Below, piece by piece: positions 42,551 to 51,953 of a DNA stretch of 64,000 nt. The position numbers and the translations under genes are program-made. The DNA is from Bacillus massiliigorillae. Its GTDB lineage: Bacteria; Bacillota; Bacilli; Bacillales; DSM-1321. The notes beneath the pieces are model-generated. The model did no database searches. It saw only the letters and a list, made by a program, of their open reading frames with translations, and was not told the origin of the DNA. The stretch lies in NCBI RefSeq assembly GCF_000380245.2, contig NZ_HG428743.1, forward strand, positions 45,772-109,771. The letters are read 5' to 3'. Position 1 is the first letter of the stretch; each line of letters begins with the position of its first letter.

Positions 42551-43807
42551 CTACGGCTGTGTAATCGGTTCTTGTACTTCTTCTTTCCTAAACCCTTTTG
42601 GCCAATAATGTGATGGATCCCATTCACTGTGAATATCTTGTAAATGTGGCATTACTTCTTCAGCAAACAGCTGCATATTTTTCCGTGTTAGCCAATGAGG
42701 CATAGAACCTGCGTGCATCAAGCTGACAACGTTTCCAACACGAACAGTCTTTAAAACTTCCTTCAAGCGATCGCGAACTGTAGCCGGTGATCCTGCTATG
42801 ATAAAACCTTCATCAATTAAATCCTGCCAAGTCATCGAACCGTCTTTCAGCATATCGCCCGGTCTTTTCTTCGATCCGTCAAACTGGGAACGAAGCCCTG
42901 CTCGTAAACTTTTGACTGTGCGGTAACCAGGAGCTTCAGCAAATCGACGATCAGTGTGCATACATTTATTGAAGAAGTAACGGATATGTTCCTCATATTC
43001 AAGTTGAGCTCGCTCGTCAGTCTCAGAAACAAAAATGAATTGGCAAATTCCTGTTTTATACGGATTTCTGTCCCCACCTAACTCATCGTTACGCTCCCAG
43101 AACGGTCCTAACACCTTATTGGCATATTTATGTCCGAAGTAACTAAGGAAAGAGAATGAATATTGGTTTTCGATACAGAAATCATACGTTTCCACACTGC
43201 CGCCGCCAGGAACCCAAACAGGTGGGTGCGGAGCTTGCGCTGGTCTTGGCCATGGATTAACGTAACGCAATTGATTGTACTTTCCATTAAACATGAAGAC
43301 CTCGTCACTCTTCCACGCCTTCATAATCAAGTCATGCGCTTCGTAGTATCTTTCTCGCAATTCTGCCGGATTAATTCCATACGCGTAATTTTGATCCATA
43401 GAGGTACCTACCGGGAATCCAGAGATTAGCTTTCCACCTGACAAAACATCTATCATGGCCATTTCTTCGGCTACTCGTGTAGGAGGATTGTATGAAGCCA
43501 AGCTGTTACCAAGTATGAGTAGGCTTGTTTTGTCGCTATTTCTTACTTTTCGAGATAAAATAGACGCCATCAAATTTGGGGATGGCATCATGCCATAGGC
43601 ATTGCTGTGGTGTTCATTAACACCGATGCCATCAAAGCCCAAATCAACCGCATACTCTAATTCATCTAAATAATCATGATACATGCGGTGTCCCAACTCC
43701 GGATTAAAGAGTGTTTTGGGAGGTGTTACCCATACGCTCGGATACTTCTCTTCAAAGTCTGAAGGTAATGAGCGATACGGCATGAAATGAAAGGCAATAA
43801 ACTTCAT
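42551..43807 (-). CDS. Luciferase-like (LLM class) FMN-dependent monooxygenase
   Basis: A 418-residue TIM-barrel flavin-dependent monooxygenase of the bacterial luciferase superfamily. Features are FHFMPYRSLPSDF, the GVNEHH motif near residue 60 (typical of LLM oxygenases), GTS and PPVWVPGGGS in the flavin-binding region. Relatives include type II Baeyer-Villiger enzymes and enzymes annotated as limonene monooxygenase. It needs reduced FMN from a separate reductase; candidates are at 55555 and 28605. AGGAGGAAA precedes the ATG. Ketone-to-lactone oxygenation is inferred from the SDRs and lactonase around it. Confidence 0.9.
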   Translation of the reverse strand: MKFIAFHFMPYRSLPSDFEEKYPSVWVTPPKTLFNPELGHRMYHDYLDELEYAVDLGFDGIGVNEHHSNAYGMMPSPNLMASILSRKVRNSDKTSLLILGNSLASYNPPTRVAEEMAMIDVLSGGKLISGFPVGTSMDQNYAYGINPAELRERYYEAHDLIMKAWKSDEVFMFNGKYNQLRYVNPWPRPAQAPHPPVWVPGGGSVETYDFCIENQYSFSFLSYFGHKYANKVLGPFWERNDELGGDRNPYKTGICQFIFVSETDERAQLEYEEHIRYFFNKCMHTDRRFAEAPGYRTVKSLRAGLRSQFDGSKKRPGDMLKDGSMTWQDLIDEGFIIAGSPATVRDRLKEVLKTVRVGNVVSLMHAGSMPHWLTRKNMQLFAEEVMPHLQDIHSEWDPSHYWPKGFRKEEVQEPITQP

Positions 43808-44115
43808 AATGGTTTCCTCCTGAATTTACAAATTTTACTATCAGTCAGTTTCCTGTATGTTACATCACACCTACGAAGCTGTCTATTCCTTAAAAGTTGG
43901 GGGTTTTGGCGAATGTCCATTCAGTTTAACTAAAACGGCATATCTTCCTTGGGATGTGCAGTGTAACTCACATGCTGATTCTCTTAGGAGAAAAGAAAAT
44001 GAATCTAACAAATAGATGGATAACAACCTTTTTTTGAAAGCGTTTTAAATTAAGTGGGTAAAAATTTGTTGATAATCATTGCTGTTATTATTAAAAGGCA
44101 CCGTATTTCACCCGA
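43808..44115 (-). promoter_or_regulatory. Monooxygenase upstream region with cre-like site
   Basis: There is no gene here. The first 120 bp is duplicated upstream of the pseudogene at 30843-30965. TGAAAGCGTTTTAA at 44035-44048 differs at one position from the Bacillus catabolite response element consensus TGWAANCGNTNWCA. This suggests, but does not prove, CcpA control. Confidence 0.4.
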
Positions 44116-45714
44116 TTAACGCATAGTTCGGTGACTTAATCCAATCTGGCCTTTCGTTAGCTCATAAGCATCTTCCACCCAGTCGCATAGGATAGCACGT
44201 GTTTCGCTCGGCTCAATGATATCTACAATTCCGAACTTTTCAGCTGTACGGAATGGAGAAGCAAGCTTATGGTAGTAGCTTTCAAGCTCTTCACGACGTG
44301 CAATTGGATCCTCGGCAGCTGCAATTTCCCTTTTATACGCTGCTGCAACGCCGCCTTCAATTGGAACTGACCCCCAGCGTGCCGATGGCCAAGCAAAGCG
44401 ATGGTTGAGTGAGCGACCTTCTGGGCCTTGTTTTGGTCCATGCGCACCACCACCAACACCGAAAGCACGACGGACAATAATCGAACACCACGGAGCTTGA
44501 GCTTGTTCTATCGCTGCTATCGCTCGAATAGCTGCAGCCATAGTACCATTGCTTTCAGCTTCTAACCCCGTCATTACTCCTGGCTGATCGACAAAATTAA
44601 TAATCGGGATATGGAAGGTATCGCATAAGTCAACAAAACGTTCCATTTTCCGCGCCGACTGCAAAGTTAATGCTCCTCCCATAACAATTGGATCATTCGC
44701 CATCACACCTACGGTATAACCATTCAATCGCGCCAAGCATGTAATAGTGGAACCTCCAAAGTACCTTGAGATTTCAAACAATGACCCTTTATCGAATACG
44801 GTTTCCAGTATTTTGCGAGGTTTATAGATTTTCCGTCGGTTTTTTGGAATAATTGAGTTCAATTCTTTATCGGCACGCTCTGGGTCATCATCCGTCATTT
44901 TGCGTTCAGGAACTTCCCAAACATTTCGCGGCATATAAGATAGAAATTGACGCACTTGACGGAAGGCATCAGCTTCATCAACAGCTTCATTGTTGACCAC
45001 GCCACTCAAACGAGTGTGAACATATGAGCCTCCTAGTTCTTCCTTCGTTACATCCTGGTTAAGACCTTGCTTCACTACTGGAGGACCTGCAGCAAAAACT
45101 TGGCTCATATCTTTCACCATCACCGAAAAATGCGATAGCCCTACTTTGACCGCACCAAGACCTGCACAAGCACCTAACGCAACACCGACAACGGGAACAG
45201 TACCCAAAAGAGAGATATTTGACCACATAGGATAACCTGGAATCTTTGTTCCTTGTATTTTTTCTAAATCTTTAACACTTCCGCCGGCCGTGTCTACCAA
45301 ACGGATAAGTGGCATCTTAATCTCATGTGCCATACGCTCAGCATATACCCATTTCTCAGGAACAGCAGACTCAGAAGAACCAGCACGTATCGTGAAATCA
45401 TCACTCGATACAATAAGCTTCCTTCCATCGATTCGTCCTGTACCCATAATAGAATTGGACGGGGTGAATGATTCTAAATCTCCGTCTTTGTTGTATTTTC
45501 CTTTTCCTGCAATTTTTCCTAATTCACGAAAACTGTCATCATCAAGTAAAAGATCCACTCTCTCACGCGCAGTCAGCTTCCCTTTACTATGCTGGTAGGC
45601 AATGGCTTCAGGGCCACCTAATGCGTCGGCTGCTTCGCGTCGGAACTGAAGCTCCTCCAGTTCTGGCGTCCAATCCGTCGCTGCTTCCGTTTTCTTTTTT
45701 TCAGTCGTTTCCAT
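44116..45714 (-). CDS. Acyl-CoA carboxylase carboxyltransferase subunit
   Basis: A 532-residue protein with fused N- and C-terminal crotonase-fold carboxyltransferase domains, as in propionyl-, methylcrotonyl- and geranyl-CoA carboxylases. Visible elements: KLTARERVDLLLDD, DDFTIRAGSS, VGVALGACAGLGA and FVDQPGVMTG, then RRAFGVGGGAHGPKQGPEG. It transfers carboxyl from carboxybiotin to an acyl-CoA. It works with the carrier at 47085 and the biotin carboxylase at 32600. The order carrier-CoA-transferase-carboxyltransferase on one strand implies an operon. The acyl substrate is undetermined; AWPSARWGSVPIEGG differs from the usual PCC sequence. Confidence 0.92.
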   Translation of the reverse strand: METTEKKKTEAATDWTPELEELQFRREAADALGGPEAIAYQHSKGKLTARERVDLLLDDDSFRELGKIAGKGKYNKDGDLESFTPSNSIMGTGRIDGRKLIVSSDDFTIRAGSSESAVPEKWVYAERMAHEIKMPLIRLVDTAGGSVKDLEKIQGTKIPGYPMWSNISLLGTVPVVGVALGACAGLGAVKVGLSHFSVMVKDMSQVFAAGPPVVKQGLNQDVTKEELGGSYVHTRLSGVVNNEAVDEADAFRQVRQFLSYMPRNVWEVPERKMTDDDPERADKELNSIIPKNRRKIYKPRKILETVFDKGSLFEISRYFGGSTITCLARLNGYTVGVMANDPIVMGGALTLQSARKMERFVDLCDTFHIPIINFVDQPGVMTGLEAESNGTMAAAIRAIAAIEQAQAPWCSIIVRRAFGVGGGAHGPKQGPEGRSLNHRFAWPSARWGSVPIEGGVAAAYKREIAAAEDPIARREELESYYHKLASPFRTAEKFGIVDIIEPSETRAILCDWVEDAYELTKGQIGLSHRTMR

Positions 45715-45765
45715 CTATTAATCTCCCTTCATTTTGGAAGGTTTCCCTTTGTGTCATCCAGCAGC

Positions 45766-47061
45766 TTATTTCCTTGTCAGATTTGCAACATTTTCCACAT
45801 CTGCTGAATATACCACATTTTGGGATTCCAAGTCCGTAATTTGCACTTCACTCCAGCCAAGTAAATCGGCTAGCACATCGCGTGTATCTCGTCCCACTTC
45901 ACCGCCAAGCTGATAAACAGCGCCAGGTGTAGTAGAAAGCTTCGGCGCTACACCGATGACGGTCAGCTTGCCAAATTTTTCGTGGGGCATTTCAATGAGC
46001 TGTTCACGCTCTCTGAAATGCGGGTCATCAAAAATATCCGCCATGGTGTACACACGTGAGGTTGGTACCGCAGCTTCCAGTAAAACGGCTTCAACTTCTT
46101 TGCCTGTATGCTCTTTTGTCCAAGCTGAAACAATTTCATCCATTTCATCAACCCGCACCGAGCGTGCCTTTTGTGTGCTATAACGAGAATCGTTGGCAAG
46201 CTCCGGTTGTCCCATAGCCTTTGTAAGGCGACGGAAAACGGCATCGTTATTGGCGGCAATTAGTACATACTCGCCATCCTTGGTGAGATAAAGACTATTT
46301 GGAGCCGTATTCGGTAACTTTGCCCCCACTCTTTTAGGAACGATGCCAAGCTGTTCAAAAGCTGGAACGTGCGGCTCCATCAGACTGAATGCAGCTTCGA
46401 ACAAGGAAGCATCAATTACCTGTCCTTTTCCTGTCTTTTCTCGTTCAACCAGTGCCAGCATCGCACCAAAAGCAGCATACACGCCTGTCAGCTGGTCAGT
46501 AACGGCAAGTGCCACACGAGCTGGAGGAAGATTTGGTTCCCCTACCATATGTCTTACACCAGCCACTGCCTCGCTGGTAACACCGTAACCGGGACGAGGA
46601 CTATAGGGACCAGTCTGGCCATACCCACTGATACGAACCATAATAAGCCCTGGGTTATCTCTCTTGATGTCTTCATAATCAAGTCCCAACCTCTCCAATG
46701 TACCGGGACGAAAGTTTTCAATCACAATATCGATTTTAGTCATCAGTTCGCGTACAATATTCTGTCCAGCACTGGTCTTCATATCAACGGACATAAGTCG
46801 TTTGTTGCGAAGAATAGTAGCTGCATAGAGCGAAACGTCATCGGCGTGCCGTCCCATATTTCGGACTGGATCACCAGATGGCGATTCAACTTTAATGACC
46901 TCTGCTCCAAAGTCAGCTAGTAAGCGTGCGCAGAACGGGCCAGCAATAGTTGAACCTAGCTCCAGCACACGATACCCTGTCAAAGGACCTTGTGGTTTAT
47001 TTAGCTGTAGAACTGATTGTCTGTCTTTATCTTCTTTTGGATGTTCCTGAGACATTTTCAT
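45766..47061 (-). CDS. CaiB/BaiF (class III) CoA-transferase
   Basis: A 431-residue formyl-CoA-transferase-like enzyme that moves CoA from a donor acyl-CoA to an acid. Hallmarks are RVLELGSTIAGPFCARLLADFGAEVIKVE, RNKRLMSVDMK, ENFRPGTLERLGLDY and SGYGQTGPYSPRPGYG; the putative catalytic Asp lies in AVTDQLTG. AAGGAGAGG precedes the start. It lies between the biotin carrier and carboxyltransferase genes, so it probably activates an acid produced by ring cleavage, without ATP, for carboxylation or beta-oxidation. Confidence 0.92.
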   Translation of the reverse strand: MKMSQEHPKEDKDRQSVLQLNKPQGPLTGYRVLELGSTIAGPFCARLLADFGAEVIKVESPSGDPVRNMGRHADDVSLYAATILRNKRLMSVDMKTSAGQNIVRELMTKIDIVIENFRPGTLERLGLDYEDIKRDNPGLIMVRISGYGQTGPYSPRPGYGVTSEAVAGVRHMVGEPNLPPARVALAVTDQLTGVYAAFGAMLALVEREKTGKGQVIDASLFEAAFSLMEPHVPAFEQLGIVPKRVGAKLPNTAPNSLYLTKDGEYVLIAANNDAVFRRLTKAMGQPELANDSRYSTQKARSVRVDEMDEIVSAWTKEHTGKEVEAVLLEAAVPTSRVYTMADIFDDPHFREREQLIEMPHEKFGKLTVIGVAPKLSTTPGAVYQLGGEVGRDTRDVLADLLGWSEVQITDLESQNVVYSADVENVANLTRK

Positions 47062-47084
47062 TCTACCTCTCCTTAAAAAGTGAT

Positions 47085-47306
47085 TTACTCCTCTAGAACA
47101 ACTGCCAGATCACCTTCTGCTAGGCTATCTCCTTCCTGCACCTTGATTTCCTTCACAACACCTGCAGCAGGAGCCATAATTGGAATCTCCATCTTCATTG
47201 ATTCCATAATTAATAAAACATCCTCTTCCATTACTTGCTGACCTGCTTCTGTTTCGATTTTCCATACAGATCCCGATATTTCGGCTTTTACTTGAATAAG
47301 TGCCAT
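47085..47306 (-). CDS. Biotin carboxyl carrier protein (biotinyl domain)
   Basis: A 73-residue stand-alone biotinyl/lipoyl domain with the biotinylation site ESMKMEIP (Lys38). It shuttles carboxyl between the biotin carboxylase (32600) and carboxyltransferase (44116). ATG at 47306 fits the domain start and GGAGGGAGG upstream; the frame is open further 5'. It is the first gene of the carrier/CoA-transferase/carboxyltransferase unit, 55 bp from regulon element copy 2. Confidence 0.92.
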   Translation of the reverse strand: MALIQVKAEISGSVWKIETEAGQQVMEEDVLLIMESMKMEIPIMAPAAGVVKEIKVQEGDSLAEGDLAVVLEE

Positions 47307-47360
47307 ATAAGCATCCTCCCTCCTTCTCACTCTAATATTCAAAATAGTTAGAATATTATA

Positions 47361-47439
47361 TTTGTAATTATTTAAACATATAAAGAATTTCAATGTAAAA
47401 TACGAATTTATAATATCAATATAAGTCTGAGTTATATTG
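47361..47439 (-). promoter_or_regulatory. Regulon element copy 2
   Basis: Aligns with 31061-31140; the dyad reads TGTAAA-N7-TTTATA. Similarity to the DNA around copy 3 continues to about 47510 (shared CTATGACAGTT and ATTGGATGAAACAACA). It lies directly upstream of the biotin carrier gene. Confidence 0.65.
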
Positions 47440-47568
47440 GATTTTATTTAAACCGTTAGTGATGAAACCAAATTATGTTTCTATGACAGTTTATTAATTG
47501 GATGAAACAACATAACTATACTATACCTTAGAAAGGACATGTTTACGGGAAGCTTTCTATTTCCCTAT

Positions 47569-48750
47569 TTACAATAATTCAATGGACATCGCCATACCTT
47601 GCCCTCCACCAACACATAGAGTAGCTAAACCTAGTTGTTCATTACGACGTTTCATTTCATAAAGCAATGTCGTCATAATTCTTGCTCCAGTGGCTCCAAG
47701 TGGATGTCCAAGAGCTATAGCTCCCCCGTTGACATTCAACTTATCGGTATGCAGGTCTAGTTCTCGAATGACAGCAAGAGCTTGGGCAGCGAAGGCTTCA
47801 TTCAATTCCACAAGGCCGTAATCGGACAATCTAGTTCCTGTTCTTCTCAACAGCTTCTTCACAGCCAAAATCGGACCGATTCCCATCAACTCAGGAGATA
47901 TGCCAGATGTAGCCCAATCTACAATTTTGGCCATCGGCTTCACCCCCAACTCTTCTGCCTTTGCTCTAGACATGATGACCATTGCCGCAGCACCGTCGTT
48001 TCTTCCACACGCATTTCCAGCAGTCACAGATCCGTCTTTCTTAAAAGCTGGTTTCAGGGCGGTCAACTTTTCCAATGAAGTTTGACGAGGAAATTCATCC
48101 GTTTCAAATAGGATGGTGTTTTTCTTCTGTCGAACCTCCATAGGTACAATTTCATCTTTAAACTTGCCATTCTTAATAGCTGCAGCAGCTCGCTTCTGGC
48201 TCTCTAAGGCGAAAGCATCCTGATCCTCACGAGAAATACAAAACCGTTCCGCAACGTTTTCTGCCGTCATACCCATACTAAGATTAGATCCATAGATTTC
48301 CATCGGTTGTTGCCCATTCTCCAAGTTCGAATCTACGATTGTAGGATTCCCTTCGCCAAATCGAGAATTTCTAAGATAAATAGGAGATAAACTTAGGCTT
48401 TCAGCACCACCAGCTACCACAACCTCTGCCTGTCCGAATGCAATCTGCTGAACAGCCGAACCGACCGCCTGCATGCCGGATGCACATAGACGATTTACCG
48501 TGAATGCCGAAGTGGACTCAGGTACACCTGCGCGTAATGAAGCTACTCGAGCCATATTAGAGGATTGCGTCGATGGCCGTACTTCACCCATAATGACCTC
48601 ACTAACGTGCTCTGGTGAAATGCCCGCACGCTGAATCGATTCGTGAATAACTGTTGCTCCTAACGTACCTGAATCAACATCTTTCAACGTGCCTCCAAAT
48701 TTTCCAATGGCCGTCCTAACGGCCGATACAATTACAATCTCATCCTTCAT
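47569..48750 (-). CDS. Acetyl-CoA acetyltransferase (thiolase)
   Basis: A 393-residue thiolase of the degradative/biosynthetic type II family. Active-site Cys in NRLCASGMQAV (about residue 87), His in NVNGGAIALGHPLGATGAR and second Cys in LCVGGGQGMA. It cleaves a 3-ketoacyl-CoA to acetyl-CoA and a shortened acyl-CoA. ATG at 48750, with GAGGTG 9 nt upstream, is preferred to the GTG at 48759. Together with the acyl-CoA and hydroxyacyl-CoA dehydrogenases at 50.7-54.8 kb it gives a beta-oxidation set; no enoyl-CoA hydratase is visible in the window. Confidence 0.95.
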   Translation of the reverse strand: MKDEIVIVSAVRTAIGKFGGTLKDVDSGTLGATVIHESIQRAGISPEHVSEVIMGEVRPSTQSSNMARVASLRAGVPESTSAFTVNRLCASGMQAVGSAVQQIAFGQAEVVVAGGAESLSLSPIYLRNSRFGEGNPTIVDSNLENGQQPMEIYGSNLSMGMTAENVAERFCISREDQDAFALESQKRAAAAIKNGKFKDEIVPMEVRQKKNTILFETDEFPRQTSLEKLTALKPAFKKDGSVTAGNACGRNDGAAAMVIMSRAKAEELGVKPMAKIVDWATSGISPELMGIGPILAVKKLLRRTGTRLSDYGLVELNEAFAAQALAVIRELDLHTDKLNVNGGAIALGHPLGATGARIMTTLLYEMKRRNEQLGLATLCVGGGQGMAMSIELL

Positions 48751-48871
48751 TTCCTTCACCTCATTAAAAAAATTGTTTTTTTGCCATCAACAAAATACCC
48801 CCTAAAAGCATTTCAGACAAATCCCTATTGATTTTATCTAAATGTCTACTTTCAGAGGGTTCTTATCTTCT

Positions 48872-49597
48872 TTATGAAACTTGAATACTTCTTCCATCAA
48901 AAGAGGGGATAATCGGTAACACCCCGCATTGCGCGACAAAACTCAAATCGTTTTCCAATCCACGTCCTAGAATCCTTTGCCCTACCGTGGATTTCTGTAA
49001 AATTTCTTCACTTCGATGTTGATTCGCTTGATAAAAGAGCAAAGCCGCCTGAGCAGCATCTGTCATTTTCCAAACCTGTTGTTCATCCTTTAACAAGCAA
49101 TCCAATAAATAACCTGCTCCATAAAAATCCTCTATACAAAAAGAACCATCCGAACCCGAACAGATAAGAATGATTGTTTCATCGCGATGCTTTTCAAGAA
49201 GTCGTTCTCCGACAGCCTGACCATTTAAGAGAGAACATATATAGACTTGATTCGCAGTAGATGCCTTGCGGACAGCGACGGTACCATTTGTTGTGGAAAG
49301 AATAATGCTTTTTCCCCTGACTTCGTCTTTTAACGGCAAAGGTTTCGGGTGGTGAAATCCATCAATCGTTTTCCCCTTATATTCCCCCACCAGTAAAAAA
49401 CTGTCTTCTTCTCTTCCCTTAGCCACTGTCAATGCTTCTTCTCTTTGATGGACGGGTATCACTTCTTTAGCGCCGAAATGAAGTCCTGCTGTAATCGTTG
49501 ACGTAGCCAGAAGTACGTCAAAAACAACGGCTACGTGATTTTTCATTTTTTCTTCATCTATCTCTTCTTTCTTTAAAAGTAGATGAATTTTCACCAT
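48872..49597 (-). CDS. ComB-like 2-phosphosulfolactate phosphatase family protein
   Basis: A 241-residue member of the ComB family, Mg-dependent phosphatases known from coenzyme M biosynthesis in archaea but also widespread in Bacillus, where the substrate is unclear. Signatures are VVFDVLLATSTITAGL, LSTTNGTVAV, CSGSDGSF and EDFYGAGYLLDCLL. ATG at 49597 has AGAGG 8 nt upstream. Its stop-to-start distance from the APH-like kinase gene is only 24 bp, so it is in the same operon. A phosphatase next to a kinase that makes phospho-acyl-CoA is suggestive, but its real substrate is not known. Confidence 0.85.
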   Translation of the reverse strand: MVKIHLLLKKEEIDEEKMKNHVAVVFDVLLATSTITAGLHFGAKEVIPVHQREEALTVAKGREEDSFLLVGEYKGKTIDGFHHPKPLPLKDEVRGKSIILSTTNGTVAVRKASTANQVYICSLLNGQAVGERLLEKHRDETIILICSGSDGSFCIEDFYGAGYLLDCLLKDEQQVWKMTDAAQAALLFYQANQHRSEEILQKSTVGQRILGRGLENDLSFVAQCGVLPIIPSFDGRSIQVS

Positions 49598-49621
49598 TGT
49601 ACACACCTCTGCAACTTGACC

Positions 49622-50710
49622 TTATTTTTTGGATAACTCCAGTGCTATCCGAATTAATCCACGAGCAGCATCTTCATAAGTAGAAAATCGTGCATCCGAC
49701 GTTTGCCCTTTTTTCCATCGGAAATAAATTTGTTGGACAATCACTGCCAATTTAAAGTAGGCGAACGTTAAATAAAAATCGATTTGAGATACGTCCCGTC
49801 CACTTTTCTTCGCGTATGCTTCAATAAATTGATCTCGGGTCATAAAACCAGGTAAAATCGTGACTGGAGGTTTTTTACCCCTGCTTTTCAGGACATCCGG
49901 ATCATCTTCCTGGGCCCAATAACTCATGGCACAGCCTAAATCAGCAAGAGGATCTCCAATCGTTGTCATTTCCCAGTCAAATACCCCGATCATTTTACTT
50001 AAATCATCATAATCAAACATGACATTATTTAATTTGTAATCATAATGGATGATAGTAGCCTTCTGTGAGGTTGGCACATGATCTACCAACCATTTCATCA
50101 GTTCTTCTACCCCTTCGATTTCAGCCGTTTTAGCCCGTTGATACCTACCAATCCAGCCATTCACCTGTCTTTCCATAAACCCTGTAGGATAGCCTAAATC
50201 TTGAAGGCCTGCTGTTTCGTAATCAATTTGATGTAATTCTACAAGACGGTCGACCATCGTTTCTGAGATTTTTCTGCAGATTTCTGGTGTTGGGGTATGT
50301 GACGCAGGAAACTCCGTATCTAACACAAGCCCTTTCCGACGTTCCATCAGTAAAAAAGGGCTTCCGATGATTGTCTTGTCATCGCAAAATACGTATGGTT
50401 CCGGTGCAAGAGGGAAAACAGCATGAATCTTTTTGAGTAGCTTATATTCGCGTTCCATGTCATGTGCCTTTGGCGCCACTGGACCATTGGGAGGTCTGCG
50501 AAGCACAGCCTCCCAATCTCCTTTACGCAATAGATAGGTTAAATTGGAAGCACCCTTTCCGAATTGCCTGATATCCAATGGAGTATCATCCAAATGTTCA
50601 AGACTTCCTCGCAGATAGGCATCCAAACTCTCTAGGGATAATTCCTCTCCCTTGCGAACAACAATCGTATCAGCATCTGCTGGCTTCCAAGCAACCTGAT
50701 CCTTATTCAT
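49622..50710 (-). CDS. APH-family kinase, ACAD10/11- and LvaA-like (hydroxyacyl-CoA kinase candidate)
   Basis: A 362-residue protein-kinase-fold phosphotransferase of the type fused to acyl-CoA dehydrogenase in ACAD10/11. Catalytic loop IIHYDYKLNNVMFD (about 219-232) and metal-binding FDWEMTTIGDPLADLG (about 242-257). In the known LvaA/ACAD11 chemistry, 4-hydroxyacyl-CoA is phosphorylated at the hydroxyl and the partner dehydrogenase then eliminates the phosphate. Its ATG directly follows the stop of that partner gene (TAA-ATG). An antibiotic kinase role is unlikely given the context. Confidence 0.85.
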   Translation of the reverse strand: MNKDQVAWKPADADTIVVRKGEELSLESLDAYLRGSLEHLDDTPLDIRQFGKGASNLTYLLRKGDWEAVLRRPPNGPVAPKAHDMEREYKLLKKIHAVFPLAPEPYVFCDDKTIIGSPFLLMERRKGLVLDTEFPASHTPTPEICRKISETMVDRLVELHQIDYETAGLQDLGYPTGFMERQVNGWIGRYQRAKTAEIEGVEELMKWLVDHVPTSQKATIIHYDYKLNNVMFDYDDLSKMIGVFDWEMTTIGDPLADLGCAMSYWAQEDDPDVLKSRGKKPPVTILPGFMTRDQFIEAYAKKSGRDVSQIDFYLTFAYFKLAVIVQQIYFRWKKGQTSDARFSTYEDAARGLIRIALELSKK

Positions 50711-51934
50711 TTAACTCATCACCTTACTTTTCCCTTGTGCTTTCAGCTCCATTTTAGCAACGGCAGCTCGATGTACTTCATCAGGGCCATCTGCAAATCG
50801 AAGTGTTCTTGTTTTTGCCCAAACAGCAGCAAGTGGAAAATCATCGCTCACGCCGGCTCCGCCAAGAGACTGTATCGCCCGGTCTAACACCTTTTGCGCC
50901 ATATTCGGAGCGACGACTTTAATCATAGCAATTTCTTTTCTAGCCACCTTATTCCCAACAGTATCCATCATGTAAGCTGCTTTTAAAGTCAGCAGACGGG
51001 CCTGTTCAATCTCCATTCGCGAATTAGCAATCCACTCTTGGATAACCCCTTGTTCTGCAAGTGGTTTGCCAAAAGCAACGCGTTCTTTTACGCGATTGCA
51101 CATAATCTCAAGCGCGCGCTCAGCTGCCCCGATTACGCGCATACAATGATGAATTCGACCAGGGCCAAGTCTTCCTTGCGCGATAGCAAAGCCCTTACCT
51201 TCACCCCAGATGATATTAGAAGCTGGAACTCTTACTTGGTTAAATTCAATTTCACCGTGGCCGTGAGGTGCATGATCATAGCCAAAGACAGGTAATTGTC
51301 TAACAATGTTTACTCCTGGAGCATCTAACGGCACTAATATCTGGGCATGTCGTTCATGTTTAGGCCCTTCTGGATTCGATATCCCCATAACAATAGCAAT
51401 CTTACAACGGGAACTTCCTGCACCAGAAGACCACCATTTCCGGCCATTGATTACATATTCATCCCCGTCTCTTTCGATTGTTGCTTCCATATTTGTCGCA
51501 TCGGCTGATGCTACACTAGGCTCTGTCATCGAAAAGCAAGAACGAATTTCTCCATTTAATAACGGAACTAACCATTTTTCTTTCTGTTCTTCCGAGCCAT
51601 AACGAACCAACACTTCCATATTCCCTGTGTCTGGCGCATTACAATTAAAAACATCAGGGCCAATCATAGAACGCCCCATAATTTCACAAAGTGGAGCATA
51701 TTCAACATTTGTTAATCCTGCTCCATGCTCGCTGTCCGGTAAGAATAAATTCCATAATCCAGCAGCCTTCGCCTTTGCCTGCATTTCCTCCATAATCGGA
51801 GGCTCATCCCAGCGACTTGCACCTTCGTCTAATTGACGTTTAAACACAGCTTCATTTGGATAAACGACTTCCTCCATAAATGCTGTTACTCTTTCCTGCA
51901 ATTCTTTCACTCGATCACTATACTCGAAATTCAT
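50711..51934 (-). CDS. ACAD10/11-type acyl-CoA dehydrogenase (LvaC-like)
   Basis: A 407-residue flavoprotein of the acyl-CoA dehydrogenase fold. The C-terminal signature FADGPDEVHRAAVAKMEL replaces the usual YEGTSEIQ with its catalytic Glu. This DGPDEVH form is typical of ACAD10/11 and LvaC, which convert 4-phosphoacyl-CoA to enoyl-CoA. Other motifs are FSMTEPSVASADATNMEA and QSLGGAGVSDDFPLA. ATG at 51934 is supported by GGGAGGG upstream. It overlaps no gene but abuts the kinase gene and follows an SDR gene, matching the lvaA-C-D content. Confidence 0.88.
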   Translation of the reverse strand: MNFEYSDRVKELQERVTAFMEEVVYPNEAVFKRQLDEGASRWDEPPIMEEMQAKAKAAGLWNLFLPDSEHGAGLTNVEYAPLCEIMGRSMIGPDVFNCNAPDTGNMEVLVRYGSEEQKEKWLVPLLNGEIRSCFSMTEPSVASADATNMEATIERDGDEYVINGRKWWSSGAGSSRCKIAIVMGISNPEGPKHERHAQILVPLDAPGVNIVRQLPVFGYDHAPHGHGEIEFNQVRVPASNIIWGEGKGFAIAQGRLGPGRIHHCMRVIGAAERALEIMCNRVKERVAFGKPLAEQGVIQEWIANSRMEIEQARLLTLKAAYMMDTVGNKVARKEIAMIKVVAPNMAQKVLDRAIQSLGGAGVSDDFPLAAVWAKTRTLRFADGPDEVHRAAVAKMELKAQGKSKVMS

Positions 51935-51953
51935 GTTTTTCCCTCCCCAGATT

